From assembly GCA_050747525.1 (NCBI GenBank), contig JBOGOC010000007.1, positions 1 to 45,788 on the forward strand: 45,788 bases of DNA. Direction: 5' to 3'. This document shows positions 7,446-16,871 of this stretch, piece by piece (position 1 is the first letter of the stretch; every line of letters begins with the position of its first letter). Source of the stretch: JBOGOC01 sp050747525. Lineage in GTDB: Bacteria; Acidobacteriota; Polarisedimenticolia; JACPZX01; DASXTC01. The notes under the pieces were generated by a model. It ran no database searches. It was not told the origin of the DNA and saw only the letters and a program-made list of their open reading frames with translations. The translations under genes were made by a program, and so were the position numbers.

Positions 7446-8643
7446 AGCCCTCTCGCAGGCGATGCCGCCGGCCTCCCTGGGCTCGCCGGATTCATCCTGC
7501 CTCCTCCCCAACTACGCGCGGTCGGATTTCCATCCGGTGCGGGGACGGGGGGCGCGGCTGTTCGACGCCTCGGGCCGCCCTTACTGGGATCTATTGGCGG
7601 GGATCGCCGTCAACGCGCTGGGGTACGCCCACCCGCGTCTGGGGCGCGCGCTGCGCGAGCAGGCCGGGCTGGGAGTGCTGCACGTCAGCAACCTTTTTCA
7701 CCATCCCGCACCGCGCCGCCTCGCGGAGCGTCTGGTCGAGGCCTCGGGCCTCGCGCGCGCCTTCTTCTGCAACAGCGGCACGGAAGCCAACGAGGCGGCG
7801 CTCAAGATCGCGCGCAAGGCGCGCCCCGGACGGCCGGCGTGCGTCGCGCTGGAGGAGAGCTTCCATGGTCGCACCCTCGGCGCGCTCAGCCTCACCGGGC
7901 ACGCGTCCTACCGCGTTCCGTTCGAGCCCCTCCCGCCGGCCGCGCGGTTCGTCGCTCCGAACGATCCGGAGGCCCTCGAGCGCGCCGTGGATCGGACCAC
8001 CGCCGCGATCTTCCTGGAGCCGATCCTGGGGGAGGGAGGGGTGATCCCCCTGGAGCCCGGCTACCTGCAGGCCGCCCGTCGCATCGCGGATCGCGAGGGG
8101 GCGCTGCTGGTGCTGGACGAGATCCAGTGCGGCCTGGGCCGCACCGGCACCATGTTCGCCTTCGAGGCGGCGGGGATCCGCCCGGACATGGTCACCCTGG
8201 CGAAGCCGCTGGGGGGAGGGCTCCCTCTGGGATGCGTTCTGACCGCGCCCGAGCTGACCACCACGCTGGCTCCGGGAGATCACGGCACCACCTTCGGCGG
8301 GAATCCGGTGGCCTGCCGTCTGGGGATCGAGGTGCTGGAGGCGCTGGTGCACGACGGCCTGCTGCAGCGCGTGGCCGGTCTGGGAGTCTGGCTGGAGGAG
8401 CGGCTTGCCGCATTGCGGCGGCGTCACCGCGCCATCGTGGACGTCCGGGGGCGCGGGCTGATGTGGGGAATCGAGCTGGACCGGGAGGCAGGGCCCGTGG
8501 CGCGGGCGCTGCTGACGCGGGGGTTCGTGGTGGGAACGGCGCGCTCCAACGTGCTGCGTCTGCTCCCGCCGTTCGTGGTGCCGAAGGCGGCGCTGGCCGC
8601 TTTCACCAGAGAGCTTGGGACCATTCTGGAGGAGACCGTCTGA
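7432..8643 (+). CDS. argD: Acetylornithine aminotransferase
   Basis: A 403-residue class III PLP aminotransferase converting N-acetylglutamate semialdehyde to N-acetylornithine. TTG at 7432 is chosen because AGGGAGGA lies seven bases upstream. ATG at 7462 is the alternative, and the frame is open back to 7375. Motifs: FCNSGTEANEAALKIARK (PLP phosphate region), LDEIQCGLGRTGTMFA, and the Schiff-base lysine K258 in LAKPLGGG. It overlaps argB by 14 bases and its stop shares one base with the argG start. Confidence 0.92.
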   Translation: MSPPEALSQAMPPASLGSPDSSCLLPNYARSDFHPVRGRGARLFDASGRPYWDLLAGIAVNALGYAHPRLGRALREQAGLGVLHVSNLFHHPAPRRLAERLVEASGLARAFFCNSGTEANEAALKIARKARPGRPACVALEESFHGRTLGALSLTGHASYRVPFEPLPPAARFVAPNDPEALERAVDRTTAAIFLEPILGEGGVIPLEPGYLQAARRIADREGALLVLDEIQCGLGRTGTMFAFEAAGIRPDMVTLAKPLGGGLPLGCVLTAPELTTTLAPGDHGTTFGGNPVACRLGIEVLEALVHDGLLQRVAGLGVWLEERLAALRRRHRAIVDVRGRGLMWGIELDREAGPVARALLTRGFVVGTARSNVLRLLPPFVVPKAALAAFTRELGTILEETV

Positions 8644-9875
8644 TGCCGACGATCAGCAAGGTGGCGCTCGCCTACTCTGGCGGGCTGGACACGTCGATCA
8701 TCATCCCGTGGCTGCGGGAGACGTACGGCTGCGAGGTAGTCGCCGTCGCCGTGGACGTGGGCCAGCGCGAGGAGACCGCCGGACTCGAGGAGAAGGCCCT
8801 GGCCACCGGCGCGTGCGAATTCCGGCTGGTGGACGCGCGCGAGGAGTTCGCCCGCGGCCACCTGTTCCCGATGCTGCGCGCGGGGGCCGTGTACGAGCGG
8901 GAGTATCTGCTGGGGACCGCCGCCGCCCGGCCGCTCATCGCCAGCCACCAGGTGCGTGTGGCGCGCGAGACCGGCTGCGACGCCGTGGCACACGGCTGCA
9001 CCGGCAAGGGGAACGATCAGGTGCGCTTCGAGCTGGCCTACCGCGCGCTCGCTCCCGATCTGCGCGTGATCGCTCCGTGGCGGGAGTGGTCGATCCGCTC
9101 CCGTGAGGAGGCGATCGACTACGCCGCCGCGCGCGGGATCCCGGTCCCCGTGACCCGCAAGGATCCCTATTCGCGTGATAGGAACCTGTGGCACATGTCC
9201 CACGAAGGAGGGCCCCTGGAGGATCCGGCCAACGCGCCCGACGACCATGTCTGGCAGCTCACCGTGGCTCCCGAGCGGGCACCGGACAGGCCGGCCGGGA
9301 TCCGCATCAGCTTCGAACGGGGCATCCCCGTGGCGCTGGACGACGAGCGGCTGGAGCCGGCCGTCCTGATCGAGGCGCTGAACCGCGCCGGCGGACGCCA
9401 CGGGGTGGGTCGAGTGGACATGGTGGAGAACCGCCTGGTGGGGATCAAGTCGCGCGGTCTGTACGAGACTCCAGGCGGGACGACCCTCGTGGCCGCGCTG
9501 CGCGCCCTCGAATCGATCACCCTCGATCGGGAGGCCGCGCACGAGAAGGAGCGGGTCGCGCTGCGTTACGCGGACCTGGTGTACGCGGGGCAGTGGTTCA
9601 CGCCGCTGCGGGAGGCGCTCGACGCGTTCGCCGCCACGCTGGCCCGATCGGTGAGCGGCACGGTGTCGCTGCGGCTCTACAAGGGGTCCGTGCGGGTGAT
9701 GGGGCGCGAGAGCGCGTGCTCGCTCTACTCGCGCGGGCTGGCCTCGTTCGACATGGAAGGCTACGACGCGCGCGACGCGGCCGGATTCATCCGGCTCTTC
9801 GCGCTCGCCTCGGCGCCCGGCGTCGCGCCGGCCCCGGAGCCGAAGGAGACGGCCACCTCCGGGATCGCTTCGTGA
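8643..9875 (+). CDS. argG: Argininosuccinate synthase
   Basis: A 410-residue enzyme joining citrulline and aspartate with ATP. The PP-loop is at the N terminus (LAYSGGLDTSI), and VAHGCTGKGNDQVRFE (about residues 115-131) is the citrulline/aspartate signature. Family motifs such as KDPYSRDRNLWHMSHEGG (about residues 173-190) and KSRGLYETPGGT follow. Length is typical. It directly follows argD with a one-base overlap (TGATG) and overlaps argH by four bases. Confidence 0.95.
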   Translation: MPTISKVALAYSGGLDTSIIIPWLRETYGCEVVAVAVDVGQREETAGLEEKALATGACEFRLVDAREEFARGHLFPMLRAGAVYEREYLLGTAAARPLIASHQVRVARETGCDAVAHGCTGKGNDQVRFELAYRALAPDLRVIAPWREWSIRSREEAIDYAAARGIPVPVTRKDPYSRDRNLWHMSHEGGPLEDPANAPDDHVWQLTVAPERAPDRPAGIRISFERGIPVALDDERLEPAVLIEALNRAGGRHGVGRVDMVENRLVGIKSRGLYETPGGTTLVAALRALESITLDREAAHEKERVALRYADLVYAGQWFTPLREALDAFAATLARSVSGTVSLRLYKGSVRVMGRESACSLYSRGLASFDMEGYDARDAAGFIRLFALASAPGVAPAPEPKETATSGIAS

Positions 9876-11269
9876 GGAAACGTTCCGTGTCCGGCCTCTG
9901 GGGAGGCCGTTTCACGCATCCGCCGTCGGCGATGCTGCGCCGCCTCAATGACTCGTTCGCGTTCGACAGGCGCCTGCTCCCGGAGGAGATCGCGGCTTCG
10001 CGCGCATGGGCCCGCGCCCTGCGGCGGGCCGGCGCGCTGACGGCCTCGGAAGAACGGCGGCTGATCAAGGCCCTCGATGAGCTGGAGCGCTCCCGCGGGA
10101 AGGCATCGCCGCGCCGCCGGACGACCGGGACGGAGCCGGAGGATGTGCACGCCTACGTCGAGGGCTCCCTGAGGCGGCGCGTGGGCCCGCTCGCCAGCCG
10201 CCTGCACGCCGGCCGCTCGCGCAACGACCAGGTGGCCACCGATTTCCGGCTGTGGCTGCGCGAGGCGCTGCGGCGGGGGAGGGCCGAGACTCTGCGCCTG
10301 GCCTCGGTGCTGGCGCAGCGTGCGCGGGCCGAGGCAGGGTCGGCGCTTCCCGGCTACACGCACCTGAAGCAGGCCGAGCCGATCACGTTCGGCCACTGGT
10401 GCCTGGCCTACGTGGAGATGCTTCTGCGTGACGCCGATCGCGCCCTTGCGGCGCTGCGCCGTTGTGACGAGTGCCCACTGGGCTCGGGGGCGCTCGGTGG
10501 AACGCCGCTGCCGGTGGATCGCCACCGGCTGGCGCGCGAGCTGGGCTTCGCCCGCCCCTCGGCCAACTCCCTGGACGCCGTCGCCGACCGGGATGCGGCG
10601 GCCGACTACCACTACTTCGGCGCGGTGCTGCTGGGACATCTCTCGCGGATGGCGGAGGATCTCATCATCTATTCCTCCGACGAGTTCGGGATCATCGAGC
10701 TGCCCGACGCGCTGTCCACCGGCTCGAGCCGGATGCCCCATAAGAAGAATCCCGATCTGCTGGAGCTGTCGCGCGGGCATGCCGCGCGCGCCATCGGGGA
10801 TCTCGCGGGCCTGCTCGCGCTGCTCAAGGGGCTGCCGCTCGCCTACAACAAGGACCTGCAGCTCGACAAGGAGCCGGCGTTCAGGCTGGCCGACACGCTC
10901 GATGCGGTGCTCCCCGGACTGGCCGCGCTGGTGGTGTCGATGCGGTTCGACGCGCAGAAGGCGCGCGCGCGGGCGGGGAGCGAGCAGCTCCTGGTGACCG
11001 AGCTGGCCGACGCCATGGCGGCCCGAGGCGTGCCGTTCCGCGAGGCGCACGAGGAAGTGGGGCGCGCCCTGCGGCGCGCCGCCGGCTCGGGAACGAGCGT
11101 CGCCGAGGCGGCGCGCGGGGGAGCGATCACGCGCGCCGACCTGCGCGCCATGGACCTTGATCAGGCGCTGGCGCGCCGTCGCGCCTTCGGCGGGACCGCC
11201 CCCGCGCAGGTGCGCCGTCAGGCGGACGCGGCGCTGCGCAGGATCGCGAAGCTGGAGGAAACGGCATGA
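9872..11269 (+). CDS. argH: Argininosuccinate lyase
   Basis: A 465-residue fumarase/aspartase-superfamily lyase releasing arginine and fumarate. GTG at 9872 overlaps the argG stop. A second GTG at 9887 (SGLWGGRF) is possible. Motifs: LWGGRF, VEGSLRRRVGPLASRLHAGRSRNDQ with the substrate-binding RSRND, GYTHLKQAEPITF with the catalytic His, and the superfamily signature GSSRMPHKKNPD (residues 284-295), which has Arg and His where GSSLMPQKKNPD is usual. The flexible catalytic Ser loop is intact. It overlaps argJ by ATGA. Confidence 0.94.
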   Translation: MRKRSVSGLWGGRFTHPPSAMLRRLNDSFAFDRRLLPEEIAASRAWARALRRAGALTASEERRLIKALDELERSRGKASPRRRTTGTEPEDVHAYVEGSLRRRVGPLASRLHAGRSRNDQVATDFRLWLREALRRGRAETLRLASVLAQRARAEAGSALPGYTHLKQAEPITFGHWCLAYVEMLLRDADRALAALRRCDECPLGSGALGGTPLPVDRHRLARELGFARPSANSLDAVADRDAAADYHYFGAVLLGHLSRMAEDLIIYSSDEFGIIELPDALSTGSSRMPHKKNPDLLELSRGHAARAIGDLAGLLALLKGLPLAYNKDLQLDKEPAFRLADTLDAVLPGLAALVVSMRFDAQKARARAGSEQLLVTELADAMAARGVPFREAHEEVGRALRRAAGSGTSVAEAARGGAITRADLRAMDLDQALARRRAFGGTAPAQVRRQADAALRRIAKLEETA

Positions 11270-12447
11270 GGCTGCCCGCGGGGTTCCTCGCCTCGGGGGT
11301 CCGCGCCGGCATCCGGAAGCGGCGCCCGGATCTGGCGCTGATCGTGGCGGAGCAGGGTTCCCAGGCCGCCGCGATCTTCACGAAGAACCGCTTCCAGGCG
11401 GCCCCGGTCGTGCTGTCGCGCGCGGCGATGCGCCGTTCGGGAGGGCGCGTGCGCGCCGTGGTGGTCAACGCCGGATGCGCCAACGCGATCACCGGGAGGC
11501 CCGGGCTGGCCGCCGCGCGGCACGTGCAGACGCGCGCGGCCGAGCTGCTCGGATGCCCGCGCGAGGAGATCTTCCTGGCCTCCACGGGCGTGATCGGCGT
11601 GACCCTTCCCGACGCCCGGGTGCGCGCGGCCCTGCCGGGAGCCATGGCCCGGCTGTCGGCGCGGGGACTCGAGGCGGCCAGCCACGCGATCCTGACCACC
11701 GACGTGGGCCCCAAGGTGGCGCAAGCCACATTCGCTCATCGCGGACGGCGCGGACGCATCGTGGGAGTCGCCAAGGGGGCCGGCATGATCCATCCCGACA
11801 TGGCCACCATGCTGGCGTTCCTCATGACCGACGCGCCGGCCTCGCCCGCCTTCCTGCGGGCCGCCCTGGCCGAGGCCGCCGACGGCAGCTTCCACGCGAT
11901 CTCGGTGGATGGCGACACCTCCACCAATGACACGGTGCTGCTGATGGCCTCCGGGCGCCTGGGGGGGCGGCCTCTCCAGTCGCTCGATGCGGCGGCCGCG
12001 TTCCGCCGCGCGCTCCTGCAGGTGTGCGGCGAGCTGGCCGCGCTCATCGTGCGCGACGGAGAGGGGGCCACGCGGGTGATGGAGATCCGCGTGCAGCGCG
12101 CGCGCACGGCGCGCGAGGCCCGCCTGGCCGCGCACGCCGTCTCGACGTCGCCGCTGGTGAAGACCGCGCTGGCCGGGGGCGATCCCAACTGGGGCCGGAT
12201 CCTGGCGGCGGCCGGGCGCAGCGGCGCGCGCTTCTCCACCAGGCGGGTGAGTCTCTCGGTCGGGACGATCCCCCTGGTGGTGCGTGGCGCCCCGGCGGCT
12301 TATCGCGAACGCGAGGCCGCCCGGCAGTTCTCGCGCGAGCGCGTCGTCGTCACGCTCGACCTCGACGCGGGGCACGCGACCGCCTCGCGGCTCACCTGCG
12401 ACCTGACCCACGACTACGTGAGCCTCAACGCCGACTACCGCAGCTGA
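11266..12447 (+). CDS. argJ: Glutamate N-acetyltransferase (ornithine acetyltransferase)
   Basis: A 393-residue ArgJ. It transfers acetyl from N-acetylornithine to glutamate, recycling the acetyl group, and in bifunctional members also uses acetyl-CoA. The self-cleavage site is AT in PDMATMLAF, with nucleophile Thr181. The oxyanion motif STGVIG, TTDVGPK and the C-terminal SGDPNWGR-like AGGDPNWGRILAAAG are present. It is last in the operon. With ArgJ a separate ArgE is unnecessary, and ArgA may be too if the enzyme is bifunctional. argF is not in the window. Confidence 0.93.
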   Translation: MRLPAGFLASGVRAGIRKRRPDLALIVAEQGSQAAAIFTKNRFQAAPVVLSRAAMRRSGGRVRAVVVNAGCANAITGRPGLAAARHVQTRAAELLGCPREEIFLASTGVIGVTLPDARVRAALPGAMARLSARGLEAASHAILTTDVGPKVAQATFAHRGRRGRIVGVAKGAGMIHPDMATMLAFLMTDAPASPAFLRAALAEAADGSFHAISVDGDTSTNDTVLLMASGRLGGRPLQSLDAAAAFRRALLQVCGELAALIVRDGEGATRVMEIRVQRARTAREARLAAHAVSTSPLVKTALAGGDPNWGRILAAAGRSGARFSTRRVSLSVGTIPLVVRGAPAAYREREAARQFSRERVVVTLDLDAGHATASRLTCDLTHDYVSLNADYRS

Positions 12448-12504
12448 AGACCCCCACGGGGTGACTCGATCAGAACAGGGCTGACGTGGTAGAAAGGGGC
12501 CATC

Positions 12505-13008
12505 ATGCTGGCGATGCCCATTCTGCTGGCCGCCTCGAGCGTCTTGACCCTTGTCACCGGCCAGGAGCCGGGGACACCGCTTCATCTGACCGCTGTCGTT
12601 CGCGATCGCGGCGGGCAGCCCATCGCAGGAGCCACCGTTCACGTCTACCAGACGGATGCTTCCGGCCGCTACACGCCCGACAAGCCCATGGATGAGCGGC
12701 ACGCCCGGCTGTCGGGGACGGTCACGACCGACGCGGAGGGCCGGTTCGAGGTCCATACGATTTGCCCGGGCGGATATCCACAGGCCGTCCGCATCGAGGG
12801 GATGGACCGCCACATTCCGGCCCACATACACATGGATATCTCCGCGGCGGGCCATGCCCTGAGGCGCGCCCAGGTGGTCTTCGCCGACGATCCCCTCCTC
12901 GAAGACCCGTACTGGCGCAAGTGGGCTGCCTCATTGAACCAGCCCGTAGCCAAGATCGAGACACGTGGCCAGGAACATGTCGCGCACATCATCCTGACCA
13001 TCGAGTGA
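12505..13008 (+). CDS. Exported intradiol dioxygenase-like protein
   Basis: A 167-residue protein with a hydrophobic N terminus that looks like a signal peptide (ending VTGQ). The core resembles the protocatechuate/intradiol dioxygenase beta-sandwich: AGATVHVYQTDASGRYTP, GRFEVHTICPGGYPQ and IPAHIHMDI. The four iron ligands of the family (Tyr in GRY, Tyr in GGYP, and the two His in HIH) all appear to be present, so it could bind iron. Length is short for a full dioxygenase, and exported members of unknown substrate are common. AAAGGGG precedes the ATG. It follows argJ by 57 bases, and I see no functional link to arginine. Confidence 0.7.
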   Translation: MLAMPILLAASSVLTLVTGQEPGTPLHLTAVVRDRGGQPIAGATVHVYQTDASGRYTPDKPMDERHARLSGTVTTDAEGRFEVHTICPGGYPQAVRIEGMDRHIPAHIHMDISAAGHALRRAQVVFADDPLLEDPYWRKWAASLNQPVAKIETRGQEHVAHIILTIE

Positions 13009-13342
13009 GGCGCAACCTGAGGTAGCTCGCCACACCGGCCCTCCGTGAGTTTGCTGTATCCTCCACGGCCATGGCCATGACCCCCGGCGCACGTCTGTAA
13101 GCTCATCCTCCCAGGGATGACGGCACCTTCTATCGAGCCTGTCCCAAGCGCCAAGGAACTGGTCCTTGAGGCCGGCGAGTGGCACTCAGACCTATACTGC
13201 TTGCGAGCTTTCCCCACACAATGGATCTTCTCGCGGAGCGTTTCTGCACCGAGAGCCTGCCTCTCATGCCTTGAGAGCGAGGCAATACCACCAGTATGGA
13301 AATCGGCTGAAGTCCGCGATCCAGGGGCAAAAATGGGGAGAG
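13009..13342. other. Intergenic region upstream of mreB, 334 bases
   Basis: No protein I would defend lies here. TATACT at 13193-13198 could be a -10 for mreB. The TTGAGG at 13166-13171 is 21 bases away, too far for a standard -35, so the promoter is unproven. No hairpin terminator is evident after the dioxygenase-like gene. Confidence 0.4.
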
Positions 13343-14392
<1,050 letters not shown>

Positions 14393-14470
14393 GGCGCGTG
14401 GACGGACAGATCCGGGCTGGCGTAGTAACATCGGCGGCGCTTTGGGGGGATGTCAGTAGCAGGAGGGGCC

Positions 14471-14743
14471 ATGCGATTCGCCATCGAGCATGAGAAGGCG
14501 GCCATAGGTCACGACATCACGGTGGCGGTGACGGGAGAGAATGATCAATTGATAGCTCGAGTGATTATTGAATATGATTCTTCCCAGCTCGGGGACGATC
14601 AGCTTGAGCCGCCCGCGAACCAGTATGGGCGCAGCTGGAGCAAGAAGGGATTGGCGGGTCCTGGTCAGCAACACATGGTCCGCGTACTCGCGACCGATTC
14701 AACTGGCAAGCAAGAGAACGCTGTCGAGAAGTGGGAGGGCTAG
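14471..14743 (+). CDS. Small hypothetical protein, probable beta-sandwich
   Basis: A 90-residue protein beginning at ATG 14471, directly after AGGAGGGGCC, which strongly supports this start. Charged beta-strand-like pattern (DITVAVTGENDQLIARVIIEYD, QHMVRVLATDSTGKQENA) with no signal peptide, Cys or membrane segment. The alternation resembles an Ig-like sandwich, but I do not recognise the family. It lies 78 bases after mreB and may be co-transcribed. Confidence 0.6.
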   Translation: MRFAIEHEKAAIGHDITVAVTGENDQLIARVIIEYDSSQLGDDQLEPPANQYGRSWSKKGLAGPGQQHMVRVLATDSTGKQENAVEKWEG

Positions 14744-14786
14744 GCTACTCCATCAGCCCTCGGAAGCTGCTCGCATCCGTGTCCAC

Positions 14787-15671
14787 TCATCCCCGCCGGG
14801 TCCGTTCCTTTCTGGCAGGGCCTCGAAAATGGAGCGGGTCCCTGAGGTTTTGTAGTTCCCGGTAGAAATACAGTGCGGTCGGCTGTCTACCCCTGAACCT
14901 CTGCCGCTTCAAGAACTGGATTTCTTCCTCGGCCACATCGCCGCTCAGGAAAGGGTTGCGAAGGAATTCCTTGAGCCCGGGCTCTTCGTCGAGAGGCGGA
15001 TCAAGCTCTCTCTCAACAAACTCGAATCTCTTGGAGTGCCCAGGGGCCAGTCGCCTGTTCAATACGACGTCCATACCAAAGCTGGCCAGGTCGATGTCCC
15101 ATGATTGAATCAGTGGCTGCAGGAAGGAGGCGCAGTGTTCCGCAGACACGGAGGAGATATCCGTGTCCAGAAACTCGAGGACGGTGACGCGCATCTGTTC
15201 ATAATCCCGGTCGCTGAGTCGAGCCACCAGACGGAGCCAGTTTTCATTCTCCAACTCTTCCCGGGCGACTTTCTTGACCACGTCCAGGAGCTTTTGGGTG
15301 ACGAGACGTTCGAGTTCGCCGAATGGTTCCTTCTCAAAGAGCGTGCGAATCTGTGCTTTCTTGGCGGGTGAGCACTTCTGGAGAATCAACTGTCGGACTT
15401 CGTGAAACAGCGGCGTGGGTGGGTCGGAGAGGTTCCTCCTCAATTCCTCCTTGCGCTGGAGGTCAGCCAGCTTCGGAAGTGTGTCGACGGGGAGCTTCAG
15501 GAATTTGGCCATCTTGTCATAGATGTCTGTTCGGTCAGGCGCAGGGGGCAGTTTTTTCCGAGTCAGCAGCTGGGAGATGTAGGATTCCGTCACTTCAGCC
15601 GCAGCCGCCAGATCCTTCTGCCCGAGCCCCAATTCCGCTAGCCGCTGTCTGATCACCGAACAAACGTCCAC
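14787..15671 (-). CDS. XRE-family helix-turn-helix regulator
   Basis: A 294-residue protein. GTG at 15671 is chosen because AGGAGGTGC lies just upstream, though the frame opens 16 codons earlier at a TTG. Residues about 5-60 are a Cro/CI-type helix-turn-helix (IRQRLAELGLGQKDLAAAAE, VTESYISQLLTRKKLP). The remaining 230 residues are a charged, mostly helical domain I do not recognise, longer than in simple repressors. That domain may sense protein-folding state or another partner. It is divergent from the ABM-groESL genes across a 235-base region with GTTAAC palindromes, its probable operators. I infer control of the chaperonin genes. Confidence 0.82.
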   Translation of the reverse strand: MDVCSVIRQRLAELGLGQKDLAAAAEVTESYISQLLTRKKLPPAPDRTDIYDKMAKFLKLPVDTLPKLADLQRKEELRRNLSDPPTPLFHEVRQLILQKCSPAKKAQIRTLFEKEPFGELERLVTQKLLDVVKKVAREELENENWLRLVARLSDRDYEQMRVTVLEFLDTDISSVSAEHCASFLQPLIQSWDIDLASFGMDVVLNRRLAPGHSKRFEFVERELDPPLDEEPGLKEFLRNPFLSGDVAEEEIQFLKRQRFRGRQPTALYFYRELQNLRDPLHFRGPARKERTRRG

Positions 15672-15727
15672 TGGGTGTGCACCTCCTGAGATGGGCGTCC
15701 CTAGCTTGCCCGCCGTCAACTACGAAG

Positions 15728-15737
15728 TAGTTAACTA
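15728..15737. promoter_or_regulatory. GTTAAC palindrome 1 (candidate XRE operator)
   Basis: Perfect 10-base palindrome TAGTTAACTA, 56 bases from the XRE start codon. It shares the GTTAAC core with site 15805-15810 and resembles GTTAATTAAC at 15787-15796. Placement is suited to autoregulation of the regulator gene (inference). Confidence 0.45.
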
Positions 15738-15774
15738 TTTTCAGTCATGATGAAAGAATAATTGCATGCCGCGC

Positions 15775-15803
15775 TTGACAGTTCAAGTTAATTAACCTAC
15801 TAT
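15775..15803 (+). promoter_or_regulatory. Strong sigma70-like promoter of the ABM-groESL genes
   Basis: TTGACA (15775-15780) and TACTAT (15798-15803) at exactly 17-base spacing, with a predicted start near 15810 and a leader of about 97 bases. The -35 lies in the inverted repeat CTTGACAGTTCAAG (15774-15787), and the spacer holds GTTAATTAAC. No CIRCE element is present, so HrcA control is not indicated. Confidence 0.7.
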
Positions 15804-15810
15804 GGTTAAC
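15787..15810 (+). promoter_or_regulatory. GTTAAC palindromes 2 and 3 (candidate operators)
   Basis: GTTAATTAAC (15787-15796) fills the promoter spacer and GTTAAC (15805-15810) covers the predicted transcription start. A protein bound to either would block RNA polymerase. Together with the palindrome at 15728 they form a set of related sites in the only region shared with the divergent XRE gene. Confidence 0.5.
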
Positions 15811-15906
15811 GTAATCAGAGGGGCCTCAGAGAGACCTAACTAAGCTGGTAATCCGAACCCCCCCTAGCCCGCGTCAACCAAGCACTTATGACCAGAGGAG
15901 GTTCAC

Positions 15907-16227
15907 ATGTTTGCACGCAAAGTCTCCATGCACCTGAAGCCCAACTGTGCGGCGGATCTCACCCAGAGGCTGGAAAAGGAAATCATCCCCATGCTTCGAA
16001 AGCAGAACGGGTTCCAGGATGAAGTGTCGTTCATCAGCACAGAGGGCAAGGAAGCTTTCGGAATCAGTCTGTGGGACCGAGAAGAGAACGCGGAAGCGTA
16101 CGACCGCATGACCTATCCGGCGGTCGTGAAAATCCTGGCGAAGCTGGTCGAGGGCACTCCTGAAGTGGAGACCTACCAGGTTTCCAACTCCACCTTCCAC
16201 AAGATCGCCGCTGCCGTAGTGGTCTAG
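15907..16227 (+). CDS. ABM-like dimeric alpha/beta-barrel protein
   Basis: A 106-residue cytoplasmic protein with a ribosome site GAGGAGG before the ATG. The sequence (KVSMHLKPNCAADLTQRLEK, IIPMLRKQNGFQDEV, FGISLWDREENAEAYDR) has the strand-helix-strand order and conserved Trp-Asp of the antibiotic-biosynthesis-monooxygenase/ferredoxin-like dimeric barrel fold. Members include small oxygenases, haem degraders and stress proteins. The specific reaction cannot be read from the sequence. It is the first gene downstream of the promoter at 15775, ahead of the groESL genes. Confidence 0.7.
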   Translation: MFARKVSMHLKPNCAADLTQRLEKEIIPMLRKQNGFQDEVSFISTEGKEAFGISLWDREENAEAYDRMTYPAVVKILAKLVEGTPEVETYQVSNSTFHKIAAAVVV

Positions 16228-16272
16228 AGCCGGCTCCGACCGGACAGTATCGAGGCTGATTGTTCTCGTACT

Positions 16273-16298
16273 GAGGGGGCGGCCAGGTCCGCTCCCTC
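16273..16298 (+). terminator. Intercistronic hairpin, possible partial terminator
   Basis: A 10-bp stem, GAGGGGGCGG (16273-16282) and CCGCTCCCTC (16289-16298) with one G-T pair, around the loop CCAGGT. Only a weak T run follows (GGTTGTTCC). It may reduce read-through or stabilise the upstream mRNA between the ABM-like gene and the exported hypothetical gene. Confidence 0.4.
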
Positions 16299-16341
16299 GG
16301 TTGTTCCGCGGCTCGGTCTAGTCATGTCGCAGGAGAAAGCC

Positions 16342-16842
16342 ATGAAACTCACGCTCATTGCCCCGAGGACGCTTCTGTGCGCTTTGCTGATCTCGGCTGG
16401 CGCCATCACCACCGCTTACACAGCTCAGACGCCTGAGGAAGAGCGCAGCGGAAGAACGATGGAATGCGAGATGAAGTTCAGTCTCAAAGGGATGTCTGCT
16501 TTCTCCGAGACCGCGAAGGGTGAGGGCATCATCACGTGCAACAACGGGCAGATGGCGAAGCTCAGCATCAGGGCCACCGGCGGCGGTTTCATGTTCGGGG
16601 CGTCAGAGGTTGTCGACGGCAGCGGGCAGTTCTCCGACGCCCGGACCATCGACGAGCTGTTCGGGTCGTATGTCCAGGCTGAAGTGTATGCCCGCACCGG
16701 CAGGTCCGCTGCCGCACATGTGCTGACGAAGGGACGAATCTCGCTGGTGCTTGTCGGCACCGGTCGTGGCGTGGACTTTGGGCTTGCCTTTGACAAGCTC
16801 ACCATTGACCGAGCGAACGAGACTCCGTTCTCCCGCTACTGA
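16342..16842 (+). CDS. Exported hypothetical protein upstream of groESL
   Basis: A 166-residue protein. ATG at 16342 has CAGGAG upstream and gives a clean signal peptide (residues 1-28, ending YTAQT). An in-frame ATG at 16324 is the alternative. The mature part is Gly-rich beta: GEGIITCNNGQMAKLSI, ATGGGFMFGASEVVDGSG, SLVLVGTGRGVDFGLAFD. The glycine/strand pattern recalls envelope proteins of the DUF1134 (EipA) or YSC84 type, but I cannot assign either. It ends 29 bases before groES, suggesting an envelope-stress link. Confidence 0.65.
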   Translation: MKLTLIAPRTLLCALLISAGAITTAYTAQTPEEERSGRTMECEMKFSLKGMSAFSETAKGEGIITCNNGQMAKLSIRATGGGFMFGASEVVDGSGQFSDARTIDELFGSYVQAEVYARTGRSAAAHVLTKGRISLVLVGTGRGVDFGLAFDKLTIDRANETPFSRY

Positions 16843-16871
16843 TGAAACAAAGAATCATGGAAGGAGGCCAG

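Noticed and set aside
13166..13198. TTGAGG ... TATACT as an mreB promoter
   Set aside because: The spacer is 21 bases, too long for a standard sigma70 promoter. TATACT may still be a -10 with no clear -35.
15672..15906. CIRCE element (TTAGCACTC-N9-GAGTGCTAA) for groESL
   Set aside because: Looked for here and between 16228 and 16871; no match even loosely. GTTAAC palindromes are present instead.
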